From NCBI RefSeq assembly GCF_001746415.1, contig NZ_MEHJ01000001.1, positions 3,183,001 through 3,247,000 of the forward strand: a stretch of 64,000 nt of DNA. Direction: 5' to 3'. The first letter of the stretch is position 1. Each line of letters begins with the position of its first letter. The notes under the pieces are model-generated. The model did no database searches. It worked only from the letters and a program-made list of their open reading frames with translations, and was not told where the DNA came from. Shown one piece after another: positions 30,944 to 40,639 of this stretch. The position numbers were made by a program, and so were the translations under genes. The DNA is from Streptomyces agglomeratus (lineage in GTDB: Bacteria > Actinomycetota > Actinomycetes > Streptomycetales > Streptomycetaceae).

Positions 30944-31798
30944 CTAGCCTGTTTCCTGTTCCCGCAAGAATCCGTCACGGATGCTGGCCAGGGTGGCGCG
31001 CATATCCTCGCCCGCGAGCGCCGTTGCGGCAAAGCGCTCGAACTTACGGACGTACAGGGATACGTCTTGGGGGTCGGTGACGACAATCTCTGCGTGGATG
31101 GTCTCAACAGTGACTGTTCTGTCGTCCCGGATAACAAAGGCGTGGTTGGCTATGTCTTGTTGCTGTGCAGCCAGGGGAACGACGCGGATATCAATGTTGG
31201 GCAGCCGTGACAGAGACGCGAGTCGGTCTATCTGTTCCGCCATCCTGGTAGCTGATACGATTCGCCAGCGCAGTACGGACTCCGTGATAACGAAGCAGAG
31301 TTCCTTGGTCGAGTCGTAGAGGGCCTGTTGTCGCTCTATTCTCGCGCTGATGGTGCGCGTGAGAACGTCCTCGCCAAGGTCATGCCGGGAAAGGATTGCC
31401 CGGATGTATTCGGGTGTCTGGAGAAGGCCAGGAACCAAGGCCGGCTGAAAAAGCCGCAGACTCCTCATCTGCGCCTCTAGCGCCCTCGTCTGCTGCTGAG
31501 CCTTGTGCACCCCGATTCGTCGGACGAGACGCCAAGCCGTTGCCTCTGTTGCTGCCGCTCTGGCCGCTTCCAGGTACTCAGCTTTGACCTCATTCGAAAC
31601 ACCGATGGCTGTAAGAATGCCCTCAGCGTCTACGACGGACGGGGCGAGCTTGCCCGTTTCAATCTTGCTTAGCTTGCTTGCGGACATGACAGCACTGCGG
31701 GCGACGGATTTAGCTTCCTTCCCGGATGCCAGTCGAAGCGCCCGCAGTGCGGCCCCTAGTTCTGCTCTGTTCACTCGCCCCCGTGCTTTGCCCACCAT
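30944..31798 (-). CDS. XRE-family regulator with DUF5753
   Basis: 284 residues. N-terminal helix-turn-helix (AELGAALRALRLASGKEAKS, SAVMSASKLSKIETGKLAPS) then the DUF5753 sensor-like domain: ALEAQMRSLRLFQPALVPGL, LQTPEYIRAILSRH, RIERQQALYDSTKELCFVIT, ESVLRWRIVSATRMAEQIDR and FVIRDDRTVTVETIHAEIVV. This class pairs with DUF397 proteins and controls development or antibiotic genes in streptomycetes. Overlaps the end of the DUF6879 gene by 28 bases. Its codons are lower in GC than flanking core genes, as expected for the imported element. Confidence 0.92.
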   Translation of the reverse strand: MVGKARGRVNRAELGAALRALRLASGKEAKSVARSAVMSASKLSKIETGKLAPSVVDAEGILTAIGVSNEVKAEYLEAARAAATEATAWRLVRRIGVHKAQQQTRALEAQMRSLRLFQPALVPGLLQTPEYIRAILSRHDLGEDVLTRTISARIERQQALYDSTKELCFVITESVLRWRIVSATRMAEQIDRLASLSRLPNIDIRVVPLAAQQQDIANHAFVIRDDRTVTVETIHAEIVVTDPQDVSLYVRKFERFAATALAGEDMRATLASIRDGFLREQETG

Positions 31799-32289
31799 TT
31801 CGGGAACGGCACGGAGTGAGCCATGGCCGTATCTCGGTACGCGACGAACTCGCCTGCCCGGTCTTCGCTCAGAACTTCCTGATCCGCGAAGGCTCCCGAT
31901 TCGTCGTAGTGCATGACGACTGGAGTCTCATCCATCAGCCAAAAGTCAGGAACCCCTTCTAGGGGGTTCGGTTGTTCGGTGGTGTCGAGAATGAAGAACT
32001 CCTCGCCGCCCATCATGTTCTTCTGATAGCCCCAGCCCAACTCGAACCGCAGGTAGGGAGTGAGAGGCCGCGAGAGAACATGAACGCGATAGACGCGCTT
32101 GCCCTTGCTTGTGTGGGAACGGAGTTCTGACACCCAGCCTTCGTTGTAGTCGGCCGGCTGAGACTCCCTGGCGAGGAACGTTCGATAGGCGTCGACGTTC
32201 CCCGATTTGCTGTAGTCATCCAAGGTCTCTAGCCGGAACGCCTCTCGCTCGAAGGTGTCGAACAATTCGCCGAGAGACTTAGTTGCCAC
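31771..32289 (-). CDS. DUF6879 protein
   Basis: About 172 residues from GTG 32289 (GGAAGGG upstream). ELFDTFEREAFRLETLDDYS, KGKRVYRVHVLSRPLTPYLR, FELGWGYQKNMMGGEEFFIL, DFWLMDETPVVMHYDESGAF and a C-terminal DTAMAHSVPFPKWWAKH are hallmarks of the DUF6879 family, which sits next to XRE/DUF5753 genes and is predicted to be a ligand- or protein-binding partner. Overlaps genes on both sides, so the set is tightly coupled. Confidence 0.85.
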   Translation of the reverse strand: MATKSLGELFDTFEREAFRLETLDDYSKSGNVDAYRTFLARESQPADYNEGWVSELRSHTSKGKRVYRVHVLSRPLTPYLRFELGWGYQKNMMGGEEFFILDTTEQPNPLEGVPDFWLMDETPVVMHYDESGAFADQEVLSEDRAGEFVAYRDTAMAHSVPFPKWWAKHGGE

Positions 32290-32476
32290 GAAGACCCTTC
32301 CGGATAAGATCAATTACAAGCTGTTCCGGGATTTCTACAATGGTTTCGTGTGCTGGAATTTCTAGGCCGTGGTCGTTCGGAGTCTCCCCCTGCACTAGCA
32401 GCGTGCCCCTGTCGGTCGCGTAGATCGTCGGGCAATCCTTGAGGTCGCAGGTGCTCACAAGCTTGGTGACCTTCAC
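32279..32476 (-). CDS. Small conserved protein upstream of the DUF6879 gene
   Basis: 65 residues from GTG 32476, preceded by GGGAGGG. KVTKLVSTCDLKDCPTIYAT, DRGTLLVQGETPNDHGLEIP and HETIVEIPEQLVIDLIRKGL. The CxxxxC hairpin, beta strands and P-x-x-E-x-x-V/I end are common to short proteins opening Streptomyces DUF6879/XRE operons. Probable first gene of the operon running to 30323. The 210 bases upstream hold no gene I can see. Confidence 0.65.
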   Translation of the reverse strand: MKVTKLVSTCDLKDCPTIYATDRGTLLVQGETPNDHGLEIPAHETIVEIPEQLVIDLIRKGLRGN

Positions 32477-32688
32477 GGGGTTCCCTCCCTGGCCTGCTCC
32501 GTCATGTCCCGGTCGATGCTTCCGACCAACCGCCCTGAGGCGCAAGGGGTGAGAGTTTCCAAGACAGGAAACCGGGTCGGCCACGCCCCGATGCGGTGGT
32601 CTGCCCGGGACCGCGCAACGCTCAACACAGGGGATAGCGGGGGCGCATGGAGGCGGGACCTAGAGGGTTGGCAAAGTCCCTGAATCTC

Positions 32689-32904
32689 TCAGGACGTCTC
32701 AGGGGTACTCACGGCCTTCACGGTGAGTAGCCGCCGCTTCCGCCTGCTGGGCGTACTGACCAAAGCAGAGAACGGGGTGACCTTGGGGGGCTCCTGGGAC
32801 TCCTTCGGGGACCTCTTAGGCAGGCCGAGAGCTCCTAGTGCCTCACGCTGCTCCTGGAGGCTCATGCGGGCGAACAGGGCCGCAGCATCGTCAAGGTGAG
32901 ACAC
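32689..32904 (-). CDS. Small hypothetical protein at the element edge
   Basis: 71 residues from GTG 32904: SHLDDAAALFARMSLQEQRE then ALGALGLPKRSPKESQEPPK and a basic SRRKRRLLTVKAV tail. N-terminal helix with acidic face, C-terminal basic linker. It starts 9 bases after the exporter stop, inside the element. Not recognised; coding character is fair. Confidence 0.5.
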   Translation of the reverse strand: MSHLDDAAALFARMSLQEQREALGALGLPKRSPKESQEPPKVTPFSALVSTPSRRKRRLLTVKAVSTPETS

Positions 32905-32913
32905 GCCAGCCCC

Positions 32914-33564
32914 CTACGCGCTTGCCAGAGACAGCTTGACGGCGAACCCCAGGAAGAGCGCCCCGGCCGCCGAGGTGGCTCCTGCGCTGAGCGTCCTCCG
33001 ACGACGGAACGCAGCAGCAAGACGGGACCCGCCAAAGATGAGCGCAGACAGGTACAACACGCTTGCCACCTGGGCGAGTACGCCTAGAGTCACGAACCCC
33101 ACGACCGGGTTGGACTCTGACACGAACTGCACGAAGAAGGAGATGAAGAAGAGGATCGCCTTGGGGTTCAGCAGGCTGATCACGAAGGCACGGCGGAACG
33201 GGCGCTCGGCGGCCGGCGCCGCGTCGGCCTCCGGGGCGCCGGCGTCCGTCAGTTCGTGGCGGCTGCGCCACATCGACCACGCCGCCCGCATCATCCCGAT
33301 CGCCAGCCAGGTCAGGTAACCGGCGCCGGCGTACTTGACGATCCCGAAGAGCAGCGCGTTCGCCTGGAGCAGCGAGGCGACGCCCGCCGCGGACAGCACC
33401 ATCAGGACCGCGTCGCCGCACCACACGCCCGCGGCGGCCGTGTAGCCCGTGCGTATGCCGCGTCGCGCGGCGACGGACAGGACGTAGAGGGAGTTCGGAC
33501 CCGGCAGAAGAATGATCAGGACGAGCCCGACGAGGTAGGTCGGCAGATCGGTTACACCCAGCAT
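32914..33564 (-). CDS. LysE/LeuE-family amino acid exporter with element-derived 3' end
   Basis: 216 residues, six hydrophobic segments. The family signature is LVLIILLPGPNSLYVLSVAA with GYTAAAGVWCGDAVLMVLSA, then RRAFVISLLNPKAILFFISF and a terminal ATSAAGALFLGFAVKLSL. Exports an amino acid such as leucine. The last 45 or so codons are lower in GC than the rest and duplicate, with many silent changes, the fragment at 27497-27635. The gene is thus a chimera that was kept intact by the insertion. ATG 33564 is the natural start. Confidence 0.93.
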   Translation of the reverse strand: MLGVTDLPTYLVGLVLIILLPGPNSLYVLSVAARRGIRTGYTAAAGVWCGDAVLMVLSAAGVASLLQANALLFGIVKYAGAGYLTWLAIGMMRAAWSMWRSRHELTDAGAPEADAAPAAERPFRRAFVISLLNPKAILFFISFFVQFVSESNPVVGFVTLGVLAQVASVLYLSALIFGGSRLAAAFRRRRTLSAGATSAAGALFLGFAVKLSLASA

Positions 33565-33651
33565 GGGCGGAGTGTCGCATGTACGTACGACACTCCGCCT
33601 CCGCGTTTCACATGCCAGGCGCGCGGGTCACGTGTGAGTGACGCACCCGCC

Positions 33652-35232
<1,581 letters not shown>

Positions 35233-35436
35233 CTGCTGTGCCTCCCGCTGAACGTACTGGCTGGTAATGAACCGACCCTCGCGACGGACTGTAGCGGCGG
35301 GCGTGCGGCGGGTGGAGAGCCGCAGCCTGGGACCTTGCTCACAACAACGTAGCTCTTCCCGTCATGCGGTGCTTTCGCAACCGGGCGGAGCGGGAAACAG
35401 TCTTCACAGACATACGAGATACCGGGGCGGGGCGGG

Positions 35437-36394
35437 ATGGACGAGAAGCAGCGGTACCGGGGGCCCATACGCGGACGAAGGGCGGCGGCAGCGGCCGCCA
35501 CCGCCGCCGTGGTGGCCCTGACGGCGGGGTGTACGGCGCAGGCGAGCGGAGCCGGAGCGCCGGGCGGCACGCGACCGGGGCAGCGGTTTCCGCCCGCCGG
35601 ACGGGGCGGCGGCCGGACCGGCGGACAAACCGGTGAGCGCCCCCACAGCGGCGCCCACCGGGTCCGCGGAGCAGTCGCCCGGCGCCGCCGCGAACGCCTC
35701 CCCGGCGGCCACGCGGCCGGCGTCGCCGTCCGGGGCCGGGCCCACCACCCGGCCGCCGGCGCCCAGGGTGTTCCTGGCGCGCGGGGCCGAGGGCGACCCC
35801 GTACGCGAACTCCAGGCCCGGCTCCGCCAGATCGGCCACTTCACCCGCACCCCCACCGGCCACTACGGCTCCGTCACGGCGGCCGCCGTCACGTCCTTCC
35901 AGGGCAAGCGCGCCCTGCCCCGCACCGGAACGACCGACACGGTCACCTGGGACAGGCTGCTCGGGATGACCAGGAAGCCGACCCGCGCCGAACTGCACCC
36001 CACGACCGCCGACCCGGTGGCCGCCCCCGACCCGCGCTGCCTGACGGGCCGGGTCCTGTGCGTCAGCAAAACCAGCCGCACGCTGTCCTGGATGATCGAC
36101 GGGCGGGTCGTCTCGGCGATGGACGTGCGATTCGGGTCGCAGTACACGCCCACCCGCGAGGGGACGTTCGAGGTGTACTGGAAATCCCGGCACCACGTCT
36201 CGACGCTGTACGACAGCCCCATGCCGTACGCCCTGTTCTTCAGCGGCGGGCAGGCCGTCCACTACTCGTCGGACTTCGCGGCGCGCGGCTACGGCGGTGC
36301 GTCGCACGGCTGCGTCAACGTGCGGGACGAGGGGAAGATCGCGAGCCTCTTCGGGCAGGTGCGCAACGGCGACAAGGTCGTCATCCACTGGTAG
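35437..36394 (+). CDS. L,D-transpeptidase with peptidoglycan-binding domain, apparent frameshift
   Basis: Cross-links wall peptides (3-3 links). The C-terminal catalytic domain shows LCVSKTSRTLSWMIDGRVVS, FEVYWKSRHHVSTLYDSPMP and the catalytic Cys motif YGGASHGCVNVRDE; a PG_binding_1 domain precedes it (GAEGDPVRELQARLRQIGHF, ALPRTGTTDTVTWDRLLGM). The lipoprotein-type leader (RRAAAAAATAAVVALTAGC) is in frame 1 from 35437, but the domains are in frame 2 (in-frame GTG at 35633). A one-base shift in the GC-rich linker between about 35540 and 35625 separates them. Without it the product is an exported lipoprotein of about 318 residues; as read, only a leaderless form from 35633 could be made. Sequencing error is possible. 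Confidence 0.8.
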
Positions 36395-36442
36395 CCGGGC
36401 GGGCCGGCGGCGGAGAGGCCTCGGAAGAGGAAGAGGAGAAGT

Positions 36443-36481
36443 GGCGCGGGCGGGACCGGGGGAACGTGTCCCGCCCGCGCC
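36443..36481. terminator. Terminator after the L,D-transpeptidase gene
   Basis: Perfect 14-base inverted repeat GGCGCGGGCGGGAC / GTCCCGCCCGCGCC with an 11-base loop. The remaining bases to 36705 hold no gene. Confidence 0.8.
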
Positions 36482-36704
36482 TGTTGCGCGGAGCCGAAGG
36501 TACGGGGGGAACCCCGGCTCGTCGCGCTGCCGATGACCAGTCGGCTCACTCTGTACTGCGTCACTGGCTCAAAAAACGTCACACCCCGCTGTGCGGTGGG
36601 GGAAAAGCGCAGGTCAGCGCGGTGTGTGGCGAGTGGGCCGGGGCGGCGCGGGCGCTTGCCGGCGGGCCGGGTCGGCGCGGTGGGGCCCCGGTGCGGCGGG
36701 CCGG

Positions 36705-37790
36705 TCAGCCCTGCTGGGACGAGGCGCCGACGGGCGCGGCGGACGGCTCGACCGTCGTCGGCGTGGACGGCGGGGTGTACGCGATCGACGGCATCCGGCG
36801 GTGCACACCTTCCGGGGCGCCCTGGCTCCCGTCGGTCCCGTCGCTCCCGCCGTTCTTGTCGGCGTCGCCCCGGCCGTCGTCGCGGCCCTCGCCGCCCGCG
36901 TCGCCGCCGGTGCGGCCTGCTCCGGGATCGCCCGCGCCGTCGTCGCTGCCGCCGGACCCGTCCCCGGAGCCGTCCCCGTCCAGGAGGCGGTCGCAGAAGC
37001 GCTCCACCCGGTCGGCGCCCTTGGCGGCCGCCTCCAGGCGTCGTTCGCGGTCGGGTGCGAGATCGCCGGAGCGGTAGTCCTGGCAGGCTTTGGCGGTCTT
37101 GCGATACCAGTCGCGGGAGTCCGCAGCCTCGCCGGCGCCGTCATCCGTTCCCGGTACGTCGTCGCCCGTCCGGCCGGGGAGCGTGGGAAGCACTCCGGTG
37201 CCGGACCCGGGTGAGGACTCGTGCGTACCGGCGCCCGCGCCTTCCCCGGAGCCGTCCCCGCTGCCCGGACCGCGGTGATCGCCGTCGGGGGTGCCGGTGG
37301 TTTCCGGGGTGGGCCCGCCGGGCTCGCCGGGTGCGGCGGTGGTGGTCCCGGGGTTGACGGGCGGCGGCGTGGCGGCGGCGGACACGGTGGACGCGGGCGC
37401 CGGGCCGCTGTCGCGGCCGAAGGGGCTGGGCAGTACGCCCGTGCCCGCCGCCACCGCGACGCCGCCGAGCGCGACACCTGCGAGTGCCCCGGCCAGTCCG
37501 ATCCGTACGGGGCGGGCCCAGCGCACCGGCACGGCCGCCCTGCGTCCGATACGTATCGTGGAGAAGCCTTCGGGGGACGCGGCCCTCGCCGTGCGGAACG
37601 CCGCCAGCGCGGCCGCCTCGCCGGGGAGTTCCCGCGCCTCGTGGCCGCCGGCCCGGGCGACGCCGTCCAGTGCCGCCGTCAGGCGCTCGGCCTCGGCGCG
37701 TGCGTGTTCGCCGAGCGGCCCGACCGGCTCTCCGCGGAGCAGTCGCTCCGCCGCGTCCTTGTCGAGCCACTCGTAACGCTCGTCGGCCAT
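36705..37790 (-). CDS. Membrane protein of sigma module 1 (putative anti-sigma factor)
   Basis: About 361 residues from ATG 37790, overlapping the sigma gene's stop by one base. N-terminal cytoplasmic region ADERYEWLDKDAAERLLRGE and a helical bundle with AFRTARAASPEGFSTIRIG; one membrane span around IGLAGALAGVALGGVAVAAG TGVLPSPFG; then a long Ser/Thr/Pro/Gly/Asp-rich outer part with a conserved island WYRKTAKACQDYRSGDL ... RVERFCDRLL. The gene order sigma then single-pass membrane protein suggests an anti-sigma factor, but no ZAS zinc motif is present. Close parallel at 38829-39821. Confidence 0.7.
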   Translation of the reverse strand: MADERYEWLDKDAAERLLRGEPVGPLGEHARAEAERLTAALDGVARAGGHEARELPGEAAALAAFRTARAASPEGFSTIRIGRRAAVPVRWARPVRIGLAGALAGVALGGVAVAAGTGVLPSPFGRDSGPAPASTVSAAATPPPVNPGTTTAAPGEPGGPTPETTGTPDGDHRGPGSGDGSGEGAGAGTHESSPGSGTGVLPTLPGRTGDDVPGTDDGAGEAADSRDWYRKTAKACQDYRSGDLAPDRERRLEAAAKGADRVERFCDRLLDGDGSGDGSGGSDDGAGDPGAGRTGGDAGGEGRDDGRGDADKNGGSDGTDGSQGAPEGVHRRMPSIAYTPPSTPTTVEPSAAPVGASSQQG

Positions 37791-38581
37791 CACATGTCCT
37801 TCTGCGTCCGCGCGCATGAATGCGTCACACCGGCGGAAGTCACCTGCCCCGGTCGCGGACGTCGCTGGGGCGGTACGGCGCCGAGCTCCGGCCTTCCGCC
37901 GGCCGGGCCCGCAACGGTACCGCTGACGGCCTCACCGCCTTCGCCGCCGATCCCCCCGCCGCCGCCCACGAGGGCGGCGTCCACGGCGGCGGCGTCCGCC
38001 GCGTTCAGCAGCTCCGCCAGCCGCTTCAGACCGCGGTGCGCGGCTGTCCGTACGGCGCCGGGGCGCTTGCCGAGGGTCTGGGCGGCGCTCTTCGCGTCGA
38101 GCCCGACGACGACGCGCAGGACGACGGCCTCGGCCTGGTCCTGCGGGAGCTGGGCGATGAGGGCGAGGGTGTCACCCGTGGCCAGGGCTTCCATCGCCTC
38201 GCCGGCGGTGTCGGAGGCGCCCGGCTTCGCGGCCAGTTCCGTCTCGTCACCGCCGACGACGGGTCGCCTGCCGCGCATCCGGATGTGGTCGAGAGCGCGG
38301 TTGCGCGCTATGCGCGCCGCCCAGCCCCGGAACCGGTCGGCGTCACCGCTGAACCGGTCGAGGTCGCGGGCTATCTGGAGCCACGCTTCGGAGGCGACGT
38401 CCTCTGCCTCCGGGTCGCCGACCAGCGTTCGTATGTAGCCCAACAGCCGCGGGTGCACGGCGCGGTACACAGTACGGAAGGCGTCTTCGTTCCCGTCCTG
38501 CGCCGCGAGCACCGCGGTGGTCAGCTCCGCGTCGTCCCCCCGCACTCCCTCAACCTGTTCCAAGTCGCAGCTGGTCACCAC
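37790..38581 (-). CDS. ECF-type RNA polymerase sigma factor of module 1
   Basis: About 263 residues. Region 2: AFRTVYRAVHPRLLGYIRTL, AEDVASEAWLQIARDLDRFS and WAARIARNRALDHIRMR; region 4: ALIAQLPQDQAEAVVLRVVV, GLDAKSAAQTLGKRPGAVRT AAHRGLKRLAELL. The C-terminus has an unusual Ala/Gly-rich extension (DAALVGGGGGIGGEGGEAVS) of about 55 residues. I chose GTG 38581 with GGAG upstream; the frame is open to 38941 but without coding character. Transcribed with the membrane protein downstream. The 250 bases upstream hold its promoter region. Confidence 0.88.
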   Translation of the reverse strand: MVTSCDLEQVEGVRGDDAELTTAVLAAQDGNEDAFRTVYRAVHPRLLGYIRTLVGDPEAEDVASEAWLQIARDLDRFSGDADRFRGWAARIARNRALDHIRMRGRRPVVGGDETELAAKPGASDTAGEAMEALATGDTLALIAQLPQDQAEAVVLRVVVGLDAKSAAQTLGKRPGAVRTAAHRGLKRLAELLNAADAAAVDAALVGGGGGIGGEGGEAVSGTVAGPAGGRPELGAVPPQRRPRPGQVTSAGVTHSCARTQKDM

Positions 38582-38828
38582 TGCCGCGCAGCTCCGCGCG
38601 AACCAGCACGCTACGGCGTTCCGAGGGGTCGCGTCCACGTCTTGTACAACGCGCAACTGCCTGCTGACAGAGAGCGCTGTGACAGAAAACGCATCCCCGG
38701 CGCTGAGAGTAGTACGGGCCGCCGCACGGTCCGCGGACGGCGACCGGGGCCTCTCCTGTGGGGGGTGGCGGCCCCGGTCGTCCTTCCTCGGCCGGCGGCG
38801 GCCCCATCTTGCGCCTTCGGGGCCCGCG

Positions 38829-39821
38829 TCACCGCGCGCGGGTTCCGCCCACGCCGTCGCCACGGGTGCCGCTGCCGCCCGGCCGGCCGCCGTCGCCGCT
38901 GTCGCCCTCGTCCTCGCCCGCACCCGCGGGCTTCGCGGCATCGTCGGGGTTCGCGGGATCCGCTGCCGTGCCGTCGTCCGGCTCGGCCTCGTCGTCCGGC
39001 TTGGCGTCGTCCGGCTTGGCGCCGTCGTCCTGCCCGGCCCGCGGCTGGTCAGGGATTCCGGACGAGGCGGCCGGCTTCGGGGTCTTCGAGCCCTTCGGTG
39101 CCTTGGTTGCGCCCTTGTCCCCCGCTCCCTGCCCCGGCGGCCGTTCCCCGCTCTCCAGCACGCCCTCGCAGTACTCCTCCACCGTCAGTCCGGCGTCGGC
39201 GGCGCCGGCCGCCAGCGGGGCGGGAGCCGCACCTGGGCCGGAGGCCGAGCGCCCGAGGGACACCAGGTACGCGACGCAGTGCGCCACGTCGTCCCCCGTC
39301 CGGGGCGGGCGCGCGGCGCCGGAGCGGGTGACGCCGGCCGACGGAAGGCGTGCCGCCCCCGCCCCGTCCTCGCCCGCCCGCTTCGCCCGGGGGGCGGCCG
39401 GGGCGCCGCTGCGGGTGGCGCCGGCCGCCGGAGCACCGGAGCCACCCGTACCGCCGTCGCCCATGCCGAACGGCGCCGGGATGATCCCGGTGCCGGCGGC
39501 CAGCGCCACCCCGCCCAGCGTCACCGTCGCCGCGATCGAGGCGAAGGCCGCGCCGACCGGCAGGGGGCCGCGCCGCCGCCGGGACGGCCGCCAGTCGTCA
39601 CGCCTGCGGGCCCGCCACCAGCGGCCCCGGAGGGCGTGTGCCCCGGAGTCGCGCGCCTGGCGGTACGCGGCGAGCGCCGCCCGCGCACCGGCCTCCGTGC
39701 CCGCGCCGCCGGAGCGGTCCGTGGACCGGCGTACGGCGGCCAGCAACGCCTCGACCTCCGGGGTGGCCGGATGCTCGGCCACCGCGTCCTGATCGGACGC
39801 CCGTTCCCATATCCGTCTCAT
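38829..39821 (-). CDS. Membrane protein of sigma module 2 (putative anti-sigma factor)
   Basis: 330 residues, overlapping the sigma gene by four bases (ATGA). Short cytoplasmic helical part (PEVEALLAAVRRSTDRSGGA, ARAALAAYRQARDS), a basic patch, one membrane span AAFASIAATVTLGGVALAAG TGIIPAPFG, then a long low-complexity Ala/Pro/Asp/Lys outer region with a Cys island DDVAHCVAYLVSLGRSAS ... LTVEEYCEGVLESGERPPG. The span ends in the same AAGTG(I/V)(I/L)P(A/S)PFG motif and the same pair of Cys-containing helices as the module 1 protein, showing common origin despite little other similarity. Confidence 0.7.
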   Translation of the reverse strand: MRRIWERASDQDAVAEHPATPEVEALLAAVRRSTDRSGGAGTEAGARAALAAYRQARDSGAHALRGRWWRARRRDDWRPSRRRRGPLPVGAAFASIAATVTLGGVALAAGTGIIPAPFGMGDGGTGGSGAPAAGATRSGAPAAPRAKRAGEDGAGAARLPSAGVTRSGAARPPRTGDDVAHCVAYLVSLGRSASGPGAAPAPLAAGAADAGLTVEEYCEGVLESGERPPGQGAGDKGATKAPKGSKTPKPAASSGIPDQPRAGQDDGAKPDDAKPDDEAEPDDGTAADPANPDDAAKPAGAGEDEGDSGDGGRPGGSGTRGDGVGGTRAR

Positions 39822-40447
39822 GTCTCATCCTTCAGCGTGCGCGGCGCCGCGGACGTCACAACGCCCGCCCGGCCGCCGTCCGCCAGCTGCTCGGCCAGCC
39901 GCTTGAGCCCGCGGTATGCCGACGTCCGCACCGATCCGCTGCGCTTGCCCAGCACGCGGGCCGCCGCGGGCCCGTCGAGCCCGACGACCACGCGCAGCAG
40001 CACCGCCTCGGCCTGCTCGCGCGGCAGCGTGGCGATCAGCTCCAGCGCCTGCCCGGTCGACAGCGCCTCGATCGCGTCGTCGGCGGTGTCCTGCCGTCCG
40101 GGAAGCTCCAGTACGTCCTGCTCGATCACCGAGGTACGGGGCCTGCGCTTCTGCTTGCGCAGGTGGTCCAGCGCGCGGTGGCGGGCGATGGTCGCCGTCC
40201 AGCCGCGGAACCCCGCCCCGTCACCGCGGAACCGCCCCAGGTCGCGCGCGATCTCCAGCCACGCCTCGGACGTCACGTCCTCGGCGTCCTCACCCGCCAG
40301 CCCCCGTACGTACCCGAGCAGCCCCGGATGCACGAGCCGGTACGCCGTCGCGAATCCGTCCTCGTCCCCCTGCTGGGCGCGCTCGACGGCAGCCCCCAGC
40401 TCCTCGTCGCACGCCTGTGTACGACGCCGCTCCCCGCCCTTGCCCAC
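39818..40447 (-). CDS. ECF-type RNA polymerase sigma factor of module 2
   Basis: About 209 residues. Region 2: AYRLVHPGLLGYVRGLAGED, AEDVTSEAWLEIARDLGRFR and TATIARHRALDHLRKQKRRP; region 4: LELIATLPREQAEAVLLRVV, VGLDGPAAARVLGKRSGSVR TSAYRGLKRLAEQL. Very similar in plan to the module 1 sigma factor but without its glycine-rich tail. GTG 40447 follows AGAGGGA; GTG 40474 is an alternative. Coupled to the membrane protein gene. Confidence 0.88.
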   Translation of the reverse strand: MGKGGERRRTQACDEELGAAVERAQQGDEDGFATAYRLVHPGLLGYVRGLAGEDAEDVTSEAWLEIARDLGRFRGDGAGFRGWTATIARHRALDHLRKQKRRPRTSVIEQDVLELPGRQDTADDAIEALSTGQALELIATLPREQAEAVLLRVVVGLDGPAAARVLGKRSGSVRTSAYRGLKRLAEQLADGGRAGVVTSAAPRTLKDET

Positions 40448-40639
40448 ACGTCCCTCTTCGTGCCGACTCGGCACTGGTCACCGTGCCCATGCCCCTCGGG
40501 AGCACGAGGCCCCCCATTGCTCTGCGCCCGCGGGCACGGAAACGTCACAGCCCTCCCCCGCACGGGCCCACGACGAGGCTCCGGCGCCGGACCCGGCGCC
40601 GGAGCACCGCGCGGCCTATGTCCTGCGGGTGTCCGGCCG

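Larger units (their letters stand above)
27635..33054. mobile_element. Small integrated element in the 3' end of a LysE-family gene
   Basis: Between the displaced exporter end (27497-27635) and the intact exporter gene lies about 5.4 kb with visibly lower GC and foreign content: a decayed HK97 capsid gene, a small Cys protein and a regulatory set. The exporter's present last ~45 codons (32914-33054) are lower in GC and differ at many silent sites from the displaced copy, so they appear element-borne and restore the gene. A shared GGTA (27632-27635 and 33051-33054) marks where similarity ends and may contain the crossover. No integrase, relaxase or replication gene is visible, so the element is probably a degraded or satellite form. 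Confidence 0.7.

Noticed and set aside
27635..33054. tRNA gene as attachment site of the element
   Set aside because: No cloverleaf or tRNA-like end at either junction; the target is the protein-coding exporter gene.
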